From: Rickettsiales bacterium
GTDB lineage: Bacteria; Pseudomonadota; Alphaproteobacteria; Rs-D84
Direction of reading: 5' to 3'
Length of the DNA stretch: 8,362 bases
NCBI GenBank assembly: GCA_031278055.1
Contig: JAITLD010000026.1
Location: 1 to 8,362, forward strand
The number at the start of each line of letters is the position of its first letter. The first letter of the stretch is position 1. The translations under genes were made by a program, and so were the position numbers. Of the stretch, positions 1 to 6,107 are shown in pieces. The notes below the pieces were generated by a model. That model was not told the DNA's origin. It was given only the letters and a program-made list of their open reading frames with translations, and did no database searches.

Positions 1-133
1 TTCGACCGACTTGCAGCAACAGATTGATGACGCGTGGAATGATTATGAAAAGGGAATCGACGATATAAACAAATCCCTGAAAGACATGCGTTTTATGCCA
101 ATTATTAAAATCGGTGTGATGTATAGATTTTAA
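1..133 (+). CDS. 3' end of a probable outer-membrane beta-barrel protein
   Basis: Only the last 43 codons are in the window, read from base 2 and ending at TAA 131-133. The visible part has a polar, probably helical stretch (LQQQIDDAWNDYEKGIDDIN) followed by a short segment ending IIKIGVMYRF. A final strand with alternating hydrophobic residues and a C-terminal phenylalanine is the known beta-signal by which the BAM machinery recognises outer-membrane barrels, so I infer an outer-membrane protein whose last strand is seen here. The preceding polar helix could be a periplasmic turn or a plug-like segment. The family cannot be named from so little. It ends 26 bases before the next gene, which lies on the same strand. 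Confidence 0.5.
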   Translation, partial: STDLQQQIDDAWNDYEKGIDDINKSLKDMRFMPIIKIGVMYRF

Positions 134-159
134 TCTGGGTAATCAAAAATGGAATTTTT

Positions 160-897
160 ATGAAAATAATCGAAAAGTTTAAGGGCCAGAACAATTTGCT
201 GTTCGCGGTGATAATCGCGTTCGGGGTCGTTGTCGGCGGCTACTTTGTCGGGAATGGAATTTATAAATCTAGGACAAAGCGTATTGTGACGGTCAAGGGT
301 CTGGCGGAGCAGAATGTGGTCGCGGATAGCGCGGTTTGGAATCTCTACATCACGCGCAAGGGTTCCGATTTGACCAAAATGCAATCCGCCGTCGATTCCG
401 ATATCGCCAAAGTGCGCAAATTCTTGAAGTCGGCAGGTTTTTCCGCGGACGAGATTCAAGACCGCAGAATCGAAGTTCAGGACATGTCGGACAGCTATGC
501 GGTCAGAGAGGGAAAATCCAATGCGCCGTATTCTATCAGAACCGGCGTCATGGTTCGGACGAACAAAGTGAAACTGGTTGACCAGGTGTCCAGAAAAATG
601 GGCGAATTGGTCCGCCAGGGAATCACAATTTCCGACGATTATTCCGGACCGATTTATATTTTCAACGGTCTGAACGATATTAAAATACCGATGATAGAGC
701 AGGCCACTAAAAATGCGACTGACGCGGGGCGCCAGTTTGCAAAAGACGCCGGCACGAAATTGGGAAAAATTCAAAGCGCGAATCAAGGCGTGTTCAGCAT
801 AGAGACGCGCGACCCGACCGAACGTTGGTCCGACGAAAGGCAATCCATAGACAAAAAAGTCCGCGTGGTTTCGACGATAACTTTTTATTTGGAATAG
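160..897 (+). CDS. Membrane-anchored SIMPL-domain (DUF541) protein
   Basis: A 245-residue protein. Residues 13-31 form a single hydrophobic segment after a short basic N-terminus, so it is probably anchored in the inner membrane with the rest in the periplasm; no clear signal-peptidase site is visible. The block GNGIYKSRTKRIVTVKGLAE (31-50) and the ending VRVVSTITFYL are typical of bacterial SIMPL-domain proteins (DUF541). This family is widespread, forms periplasmic or membrane-associated oligomers in the members studied, and has no agreed biochemical activity; links to oxidative stress have been proposed for some. The length is normal for the single-domain, membrane-anchored form. The start is supported by a weak GGAA at 151-154, five bases before ATG. 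There is no known functional link to the neighbouring aspS, and 127 bases separate the two. The family call is confident, the function unknown. Confidence 0.85.
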   Translation: MKIIEKFKGQNNLLFAVIIAFGVVVGGYFVGNGIYKSRTKRIVTVKGLAEQNVVADSAVWNLYITRKGSDLTKMQSAVDSDIAKVRKFLKSAGFSADEIQDRRIEVQDMSDSYAVREGKSNAPYSIRTGVMVRTNKVKLVDQVSRKMGELVRQGITISDDYSGPIYIFNGLNDIKIPMIEQATKNATDAGRQFAKDAGTKLGKIQSANQGVFSIETRDPTERWSDERQSIDKKVRVVSTITFYLE

Positions 898-968
898 ATA
901 CCATCGTCGTCTCTTTAAGATAATATCATCGTCCCTGATTTAATACTGTTGCAAACAAATGCGGCGGC

Positions 969-996
969 TTGCAATTTTTATCGCATCGGTTATAAT
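969..996 (+). promoter_or_regulatory. Probable sigma-70-type promoter of aspS
   Basis: TTGCAA (969-974) and a perfect TATAAT (991-996) are separated by 16 bases. The -35 matches four of six consensus positions. Transcription would begin near 1002-1005, about 20 bases before the aspS ATG. The same bases also fit the shorter-spaced alphaproteobacterial pattern TTG...GTTATAAT. This is the strongest promoter match in the window. No transcript data are available. Confidence 0.6.
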
Positions 997-1013
997 CCGA
1001 TGGCGAAATAAAA

Positions 1014-1017
1014 AAGG
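1014..1017 (+). promoter_or_regulatory. Ribosome binding site that fixes the aspS start
   Basis: AAGG sits seven bases before ATG 1025. The same frame has an earlier ATG at 959, but that one lies upstream of the -35 element, and the extra 22 residues it would add do not look like the start of AspRS. The 1025 start is therefore preferred. Confidence 0.6.
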
Positions 1018-1024
1018 CTGTTTA

Positions 1025-2785
1025 ATGTCGAATATTTACAGAACCCATACCTGCGGGGAATTATCGAAAAAAGAAGTCGGGTCTGATGTCACATTGTCGG
1101 GGTGGGTGCACAGAAAGCGCGACCACGGGGGGCTTTTATTCGTGGACTTGCGCGATAATTACGGAATCACGCAATGCGTGTTTGATTTGGGCGATAAAGG
1201 ACTTTCGGAAATTGAAAAGGTTCATCCCGAATCAGTCATTCGCGTCAAAGGCGCGGTAATAAAAAGAGACGACGATCAAATCAATTCGAAAATTCCGACA
1301 GGCGAGGTCGAGGTGAAGGTCGCCTCATTCGATGTTCTGACGCATGCCGATATATTGCCCGTTCAGGTTTTCGGTGATGAAGATACCGCCGAGGAATTGA
1401 GGTTTAAGTATCGTTTTTTGGATTTGCGCCGCGAAACCCTGCATAAAAATATATCGGTTCGCAATAAAGTCGTAAAGTTCATCAGGGATAAAATGTGGGA
1501 ACTTGGATTTTCCGAATTTCAGACGCCGATTCTCACCGTTTCGTCGCCCGAAGGCGCGCGCGATTTTCTGGTTCCGTCGCGCATACATCACGGGATGTTC
1601 TATGCGCTTCCCCAATCGCCGCAGCAATTCAAGCAATTGTTGCAAGTTGCGGGCTTTGACAGATATTTTCAAATCGCTCCTTGTTTCAGGGACGAAGATT
1701 CCAGGTCGGACAGATTGCTTGAACATTATCAGTTGGATTTCGAAATGTCGTTTGTCGAGGCGTCCGATATTCAGGCAGTTGGAAACGCGGTTATAACATC
1801 CGTTTTAAGGGCGTTTATTCCGAACGCAAAGGTTTCGGACGATATCCCCCATATTTCGTATGGCGACGCGATGTTGAAATACGGAACCGACAAACCGGAT
1901 TTGCGCAATCCGATTTTAATAGGCGATGTCGGCGAGGTGTTTCGCGGCTCGGATTTCGGGGTCTTTGCCGATTTGGTAGAGCGGGGCGCGGTCGTCCGCG
2001 CGATTCCGGCGCCAAATACGGCAAATAAACCGCGCGGTTGGTTTGATAAAAATGAGGAATTTGCCACAACAGAATTGGGGCTCGCGGGATTGGGATACAT
2101 TGTGTTTGCCGAAGAGGGGCCGAAGGGTCCTGTTGCGAAAAAACTCGATTCCGCGCGAATTTCTAAAATAAAGGAAATCTCGGGATTGAAAAACGGCGAC
2201 AGCGTGTTCTTCGTTTGCGAAAAAGAAAACATCGCCGCGAAAGCGGCCGGAAAACTCCGCGCCAGATTCGGCAAGGATTTGGGATTGATTGACGATAACG
2301 AATACCGCATGTGTTGGGTTGAGGATTTTCCAATGTTCGAATTAAACGAGGAAACCGGAAAAATAGATTTCGGGCACAATCCGTTCACTATGCCGAAAAG
2401 CGATTTATCCGGCGATCCGCTGAAAATTGCGGCAAATCAATTCGATTGCGTGATGAACGGAATGGAATTATGTTCGGGCGCGCTACGCAACTATAATCCC
2501 GAAACCATGCTCGAAGTTTTTGCGATTGCCGGTTATGGCGAGGACGAGGTTAAAGCGAAGTTCGGTGGCATGTGGAATGCGTTCCAATACGGCGCGCCCC
2601 CGCATGGAGGCTGCGGGTTTGGTATCGACAGGATTGTGATGATTGTATTAAAAGAGCCAAGCATGCGCGAGATTGTCGCGTTCCCGATGAATCAGCGCGG
2701 TCAGGACTTGATGATGGGCGCCCCGGGCGAAGTGTCTGAAAATCAGTTGAGGGAAGCGCATATTCAGGTCAGAAAAAGAGGATAA
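1025..2785 (+). CDS. aspS: Aspartyl-tRNA synthetase, bacterial type, possibly non-discriminating
   Basis: A 586-residue class II synthetase that charges tRNA with aspartate in the cytoplasm, the usual length for the bacterial form with a GAD insertion. The N-terminal OB-fold anticodon-binding domain covers about 1-110 (LSGWVHRKRDHGG). Catalytic-core landmarks are SPEGARDFLVPSR (174-186), QSPQ (197-200), motif 2 FRDED (221-225) and motif 3 GFGIDRIVM (531-539). The GAD insert lies roughly at 295-430. The ending FPMNQRGQDLMMGAPGEV resembles alphaproteobacterial AspRS. His34 and Gly93 align by eye with His31 and Gly83 of Pseudomonas aeruginosa AspRS, residues linked experimentally to charging both tRNA-Asp and tRNA-Asn; this suggests, but does not prove, a non-discriminating enzyme working with GatCAB. 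In the motif 2 loop, RLLEHYQLD replaces a more usual sequence containing proline. The next gene follows after 16 bases, so the two are probably co-transcribed. Confidence 0.97.
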   Translation: MSNIYRTHTCGELSKKEVGSDVTLSGWVHRKRDHGGLLFVDLRDNYGITQCVFDLGDKGLSEIEKVHPESVIRVKGAVIKRDDDQINSKIPTGEVEVKVASFDVLTHADILPVQVFGDEDTAEELRFKYRFLDLRRETLHKNISVRNKVVKFIRDKMWELGFSEFQTPILTVSSPEGARDFLVPSRIHHGMFYALPQSPQQFKQLLQVAGFDRYFQIAPCFRDEDSRSDRLLEHYQLDFEMSFVEASDIQAVGNAVITSVLRAFIPNAKVSDDIPHISYGDAMLKYGTDKPDLRNPILIGDVGEVFRGSDFGVFADLVERGAVVRAIPAPNTANKPRGWFDKNEEFATTELGLAGLGYIVFAEEGPKGPVAKKLDSARISKIKEISGLKNGDSVFFVCEKENIAAKAAGKLRARFGKDLGLIDDNEYRMCWVEDFPMFELNEETGKIDFGHNPFTMPKSDLSGDPLKIAANQFDCVMNGMELCSGALRNYNPETMLEVFAIAGYGEDEVKAKFGGMWNAFQYGAPPHGGCGFGIDRIVMIVLKEPSMREIVAFPMNQRGQDLMMGAPGEVSENQLREAHIQVRKRG

Positions 2786-2801
2786 ATAAAAAGGGGAGGG
2801 A

Positions 2802-3566
2802 ATGAAAAAAACGACAAATGTAAAGAAGTGGATGTTCGGAATTCTGTTTGGTGTTTTGGTGCTGGCGATAGAGTTCTTTCTGATTGCCCCGTTTTTCATG
2901 CGGGATAAAAAAATTACAGGTATCAATGCGAACGAAGATAGCCCCGCGTCGGCATGCTCGCGCGTTGTTTCTGTTTTGGAAAACCAATTAAAGAAAATAG
3001 GCGAGGACGGCGAGGCGGCGGATTATTTAGAGCGGGCAAAAATTCTAAATCGCCTGTCCATCGAGACGTGCGACGAAGAGGCGCGGCGCAAATATTTCGG
3101 CCGCGCGCTTTCGGAACTTTCGGTTGCCGACGCGTTGCGCATGCTGAATACGCCGCTTAACGATGTGAATCAGAAAATAGGATTCTATTGGAAGGAACGC
3201 GCGGAATTTTTTCGCATGCACCAGATGTCGGACCGCGAACTGGAAATTTACGACAAGTATTTGTCGATTCCCGGACGAAGCCGCGATGTTTATTCCCTGG
3301 TGAAAAAAGCGGAGATTTTTGTCCGCGTTGGTCGTTTGAACGACGCGGTTCTCGTTTATTCCAATATCGCCGATATTTGCCGCGCGGCAAATAATTCGAA
3401 TTGCTATGTCGCCGGCGCGCAGTTCGCGGATTTGCTGGAAGAAAACATAGAAAATCAGGAAATCGTCAGCGGTTTGCGTCAGAGGTGGTCGAAAGAATCG
3501 GATCTTCGGGAATTATTTAGATATAATGGCGACGCCTCGGCCCGAATCAGAAAAATTCTGAAATAA
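2802..3566 (+). CDS. Membrane-anchored TPR-like protein, unknown function
   Basis: A 254-residue protein that I do not recognise by name. Its N-terminus is basic (MKKTTNVKKW), followed by a strong hydrophobic helix at about 11-33 and then RDKK. By the positive-inside rule the helix ends are ambiguous, but an N-in anchor with a periplasmic body is most likely. The rest is almost wholly helical and charged. Two stretches look like tetratricopeptide repeats: about 126-157 (FYWKERAEFFRMHQMSD...EIYDKYL) and 162-196 (KKAEIFVRVGRLNDAVLVYS), the second with the usual small-residue and Gly spacing. Cysteines occur at 52, 90, 193 and 201. A purine-rich AGGGGAGGG ends two bases before the ATG, close for a Shine-Dalgarno, although GGGG at its left end is better spaced. 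It sits directly between aspS and tolB, so a role as an envelope scaffold is possible (the CpoB/YbgF protein of many tol-pal loci is also a TPR protein), but no CpoB similarity is visible. Confidence 0.75.
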   Translation: MKKTTNVKKWMFGILFGVLVLAIEFFLIAPFFMRDKKITGINANEDSPASACSRVVSVLENQLKKIGEDGEAADYLERAKILNRLSIETCDEEARRKYFGRALSELSVADALRMLNTPLNDVNQKIGFYWKERAEFFRMHQMSDRELEIYDKYLSIPGRSRDVYSLVKKAEIFVRVGRLNDAVLVYSNIADICRAANNSNCYVAGAQFADLLEENIENQEIVSGLRQRWSKESDLRELFRYNGDASARIRKILK

Positions 3567-3590
3567 ATTCCGCGACCCGCTTGAAAATAT

Positions 3591-3620
3591 TTTACCGATT
3601 TTATTCTCGCCCGTTATGCT
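3591..3620 (+). promoter_or_regulatory. Possible promoter of tolB
   Basis: TTTACC (3591-3596) and TATGCT (3615-3620) each match four of six sigma-70 consensus positions, with an 18-base spacer. They lie in the 73-base gap after the TPR gene. The match is weak, but its position just before the tolB ribosome binding site is suitable. If it is real, the in-frame ATG at 3616 falls inside the -10 element and cannot be the start. Confidence 0.3.
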
Positions 3621-3626
3621 TGCAAA

Positions 3627-3632
3627 AAGAGA
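3627..3632 (+). promoter_or_regulatory. Ribosome binding site that decides the tolB start
   Basis: AAGAGA lies seven bases before ATG 3640. The other candidate starts in frame, 3616 and 3658, have no comparable purine run at a suitable distance. ATG 3658 would give the tidier signal peptide MKKFVF..., so the choice remains open. Confidence 0.45.
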
Positions 3633-3639
3633 TGTTTTA

Positions 3640-4971
3640 ATGTATCGTTCACAAAATATGAAAAAATTCGTTTTCAGTCTTGTGTTCGCGATTTGCCTCA
3701 CGGCCGCAAAGGCGGAATTGAAGGTCGACATCTTTGCCGGAAATGCCGAGCCGGTTCCAATTGCGATTGCGAAGTTCGATTCAATTCCGGCGAATGAAAA
3801 AATTTCCGGCGAAATTCGCGCCGTTGTCGAAAATGACCTGAAATCCAGCGGCTTGTTTCACATAATTTCTGATTCCGCGCATCCAGAGGGCTTGAAGTTT
3901 GACGTCATGCCGAAGTTTCAGAAATGGGGCGCGGTAAAGGCAAAGGTTTTAATTCAATCAAAACTGACGCGCACAAAGGATAAAAAGCTTCGCTTGCAGT
4001 TCTATGTGTGGGATATAAACGGAAAGGAGCAGGTCGAGGCGCAGTCGCTGGTCGCGAGCGCGGAATCCGCGCGGCGTCTGGCGCATATAATGGCGGACGC
4101 CATTTACGTGCGCCTGACGGGCGAGGGGGCTTATTTTGATTCACAGATTGTTCTGACCGCGCAAACCGGCGGATATATGAATCCGAAAAAGCGGCTGGCA
4201 ATCATGGATTCGGACGGCGCGAATTTCAGATTTATTTCGGATGATAGAACCTATGTTTTAAGCCCCCATTTTTCTCCAAATATGCAGACGATAGTTTTTC
4301 TGTCCTATCGCGGGGACGAGCCGAATATCTGGACTCTCGACATGACGAGCGGCGAGCATAGAAAACTGGGGCGATTCGACGGAATGAATTTTGCCGCGCG
4401 ATGGTCGCCGGACGGACGAAGAATCGCGTTCTCGTTGGTCGACGGGCGCGGCGCGTCGAACATTTATGAATATGATATTGAAACGAAAAAGATACGGCGC
4501 CTGACTAATACGGATGGAATAAATACTTCGCCGTCCTATTCGCCGGACGGATTGAGCCTGGCGTATAATTCCAATTCATCCGGATCGCAGCAATTACATG
4601 TTCTGGATTTGAATACATTGCGGACACGGCGGATTTCGTACGGGGACGGCCGCTATGCCACGCCGGCATTTTCGCCCGATGGAAAATATCTGGCGTTCAC
4701 GAAAATCGCGGACGATACGTTTTTCATAGGCGTGATGTCGCCGAATGGAAGGAACGAAAAGATTTTGGCCGGCGGATGGTATATGGAATCGCCGTCGTGG
4801 GCGCCGAACAGCCGCCGATTGGTTTATTACGAAACCGAAAAAATCAACGATGGCGACGAAAGGCAGAGTTCCATACGCAGCGTCGACATTCTGGGGCATT
4901 TCAATTATGAAATCAAAACGCCGGACGAAATAAACGGCATGGATCCGACATGGTCGCCGATACTGCCGTAA
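3640..4971 (+). CDS. tolB: Tol-Pal system periplasmic protein TolB
   Basis: A 443-residue periplasmic protein, the usual size for TolB, which links the inner-membrane TolQRA motor to the outer-membrane lipoprotein Pal during outer-membrane constriction. Residues 1-25 are a signal peptide: basic MYRSQNMKK, hydrophobic FVFSLVFAICLTA, and cleavage after AKA. The mature N-terminus ELKVDIFAGNAEPVPIAI occupies the position of the TolA box. The N-terminal alpha/beta domain runs to about 165. A beta-propeller follows, with recurring SPDG-type blades: FSPNMQTIVF (211-220), WSPDGRRIAF (255-264), YSPDGLSLAY (300-309), FSPDGKYLAF (344-353) and WAPNSRRLVY (387-396). No pal, tolQ, tolR, tolA or cpoB gene is visible on either side, so tolB is separated from at least its usual immediate partner. 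The next gene follows after 34 bases. The start is uncertain between 3640 and 3658; the gene identity is not in doubt. Confidence 0.95.
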   Translation: MYRSQNMKKFVFSLVFAICLTAAKAELKVDIFAGNAEPVPIAIAKFDSIPANEKISGEIRAVVENDLKSSGLFHIISDSAHPEGLKFDVMPKFQKWGAVKAKVLIQSKLTRTKDKKLRLQFYVWDINGKEQVEAQSLVASAESARRLAHIMADAIYVRLTGEGAYFDSQIVLTAQTGGYMNPKKRLAIMDSDGANFRFISDDRTYVLSPHFSPNMQTIVFLSYRGDEPNIWTLDMTSGEHRKLGRFDGMNFAARWSPDGRRIAFSLVDGRGASNIYEYDIETKKIRRLTNTDGINTSPSYSPDGLSLAYNSNSSGSQQLHVLDLNTLRTRRISYGDGRYATPAFSPDGKYLAFTKIADDTFFIGVMSPNGRNEKILAGGWYMESPSWAPNSRRLVYYETEKINDGDERQSSIRSVDILGHFNYEIKTPDEINGMDPTWSPILP

Positions 4972-5005
4972 TCAAAGATGAACAACTTGCGATTAACGAT
5001 TTGTA

Positions 5006-5491
5006 ATGGATAATAAAAAAATGTTCTTTAATAAAATATACCGGACTTTTTTGCGCGCGGCGCGGTTTGTGGCCGCATTGTTGATTGTTAATTATCAACT
5101 GTCGATTTATCCGGCGTTGGCAGAGGTCGGGGAATTGTCGGCGACAACCGGTTATATTTTTGACGGCGATACTTTTTCAGCAAGGGTTAATTTGGAAAAC
5201 GGCGCCGATATTTCAGTCCGGGTCAGAATACGAAATATCGACGCGCCGGAAATCCACGGCGAATGCAAAGAAGAAATTGAAATGGCGAATTTGGCCAGAG
5301 ACCGTTTGTCCGAATTGTTGCCAAAGGGCACGACAGTCGGGTTATCGAATATAAAAGACGACAAATATTTGGGTCGAATCGACGCGCTGGTGTCGCTGAA
5401 CGGCAGGGATGTCGGAGAAATTATGATGGATGAGGAATTGGCGAGGGAATATAATGGCGGAAAACGAATGTCGTGGTGCGAAGGGGAATAA
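5006..5491 (+). CDS. Exported thermonuclease-like (SNase-fold) nuclease
   Basis: A 161-residue protein with an N-terminal export signal: basic region to about residue 20 (KIYRTFLRAAR), hydrophobic FVAALLIVNYQLSIYPALA, and likely cleavage after ALA39. The rest is a single staphylococcal-nuclease OB fold, a calcium-dependent phosphodiesterase fold acting on DNA and RNA. The catalytic set can be read by alignment to Staphylococcus aureus nuclease: D53/D55 in DGDT (for D19/D21), R74 (R35), D79 and E82 in DAPE (D40, E43), and R124 in DKYLGR (R87). It is therefore predicted to be active, probably in the periplasm or outside the cell. Cys87 (GEC) and Cys158 (SWC) could form a disulfide. ATG 5006 has no good ribosome binding site, and ATG 5021 (MFFNK) is an equally possible start. 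The stop codon is two bases before plsY, so the pair is probably co-transcribed. Part of the signal peptide is encoded by a degenerate 7-base repeat. Confidence 0.88.
   Translation: MDNKKMFFNKIYRTFLRAARFVAALLIVNYQLSIYPALAEVGELSATTGYIFDGDTFSARVNLENGADISVRVRIRNIDAPEIHGECKEEIEMANLARDRLSELLPKGTTVGLSNIKDDKYLGRIDALVSLNGRDVGEIMMDEELAREYNGGKRMSWCEGE
5078..5112 (+). repeat. Degenerate 7-bp tandem repeat inside the nuclease signal peptide
   Basis: The bases can be read as five consecutive heptamers: TTGTTGA, TTGTTAA, TTATCAA, CTGTCGA and TTTATCC. They approximate TTGTCAA, with the last unit poor. They encode LLIVNYQLSIYP, the hydrophobic core of the signal peptide. The pattern is seen directly, but its origin as a simple-repeat insertion is inferred and five imperfect units may arise by chance. 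Confidence 0.35.
5483..5486 (+). promoter_or_regulatory. Ribosome binding site that fixes the plsY start
   Basis: GGGG within AAGGGGAA lies seven bases before ATG 5494, inside the last codons of the nuclease gene. An earlier in-frame ATG at 5473 would add MVRRGIK and overlap the upstream gene; it lacks this spacing. The 5494 start also gives the usual PlsY N-terminus with its first membrane helix. Confidence 0.6.
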
Positions 5492-5493
5492 AA

Positions 5494-6063
5494 ATGATAT
5501 ATGACGTAATTATCGAAATATTGTCCGGATACTTCATAGGCTCGATTCCATTCGGCTTGATTTTCGCAAAAATGTCGGGTCTGGGCGACATACGGAAAAT
5601 CGGCAGCGGAAATATCGGCGCGACAAACGCGCTGAGGGCGGGCGGGATTAAGCTGGCCCTGCCGGTCGCCCTGTGCGATGTTTTGAAAGCGACGATAGCG
5701 TTCAGATTGTTCGGCGTCTGGGGCGGCTTTGCCGCCGTAATCGGGCATACTTATCCGATATGGCTGGGTTTCATGGGCGGCAAAGGAATCGCCGCGACGT
5801 TCGGATTCATGCTGGGCTTGTCGCCGCAGGCTTTTTTATTATGCGGCGCGGTATGGCTGATTGTCGCGTTCGGATTCGGATATTCGTCTTTGGCCGCGCT
5901 GTCTATGTTGACGGTAATGCCTTTTTTCGGATTTTATTTTTATCCCGATTCGTTTTGGTTCTGTATTGCGCTGACATTTTTGGGATTCTGGCGTCATAAA
6001 GAGAATATAAAAAGATTGATTTCAGGAACAGAATCAAAAATTAGTTTTAGAAAAAATAAATAA
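5494..6063 (+). CDS. plsY: Acyl-phosphate:glycerol-3-phosphate acyltransferase PlsY
   Basis: A 189-residue integral inner-membrane enzyme that transfers an acyl group from acyl-phosphate (made by PlsX) to glycerol-3-phosphate, giving lysophosphatidic acid, the first committed step of phospholipid synthesis in most bacteria. All three family motifs are present: GSGNIGATNALR (37-48), GHTYPIWLGFMGGKG (84-98), which is the phosphate-binding region, and RHKENIKRLISGTE (167-180). Hydrophobic segments fit the family's multi-helix topology: about 1-25, 52-70, 74-93, 98-125 and 130-165. The length is close to the usual 190-210. The gene follows the nuclease by two bases and precedes dprA by 44. plsX is not in the window. 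Nothing odd is seen in the protein. Confidence 0.96.
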   Translation: MIYDVIIEILSGYFIGSIPFGLIFAKMSGLGDIRKIGSGNIGATNALRAGGIKLALPVALCDVLKATIAFRLFGVWGGFAAVIGHTYPIWLGFMGGKGIAATFGFMLGLSPQAFLLCGAVWLIVAFGFGYSSLAALSMLTVMPFFGFYFYPDSFWFCIALTFLGFWRHKENIKRLISGTESKISFRKNK

Positions 6064-6081
6064 CGGGGCCGGGCGGGCGCG
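6064..6081. other. All-G/C patch between plsY and dprA
   Basis: Immediately after the plsY stop, 18 consecutive bases contain only G and C, with G-runs of four, three and three. The other intergenic gaps in the window are AT-rich. I see no stable hairpin, no T-run that would make a terminator, and only three G-runs, one fewer than a standard quadruplex needs. The role is unknown. Confidence 0.35.
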
Positions 6082-6107
6082 TCCCTATTGATATCGGTGA
6101 CCTCGCG

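Noticed and set aside
130..843. A 237-codon open frame on the minus strand
   Set aside because: It lies almost wholly opposite the SIMPL-domain gene, has no recognisable domain and reads like an antisense translation of a biased coding sequence.
898..968. Terminator or small RNA between the SIMPL gene and the aspS promoter
   Set aside because: Only a short ATCGTC repetition is seen, with no hairpin or T-run.
1771..2388. A 205-codon minus-strand frame inside aspS
   Set aside because: It is entirely covered by a well-conserved essential gene, shows low-complexity Ser/Pro/Asn content and no family motif.
6064..6085. G-quadruplex or terminator after plsY
   Set aside because: Only three G-runs are present, and the possible GGG/CCC pairing is too short to form a convincing stem.
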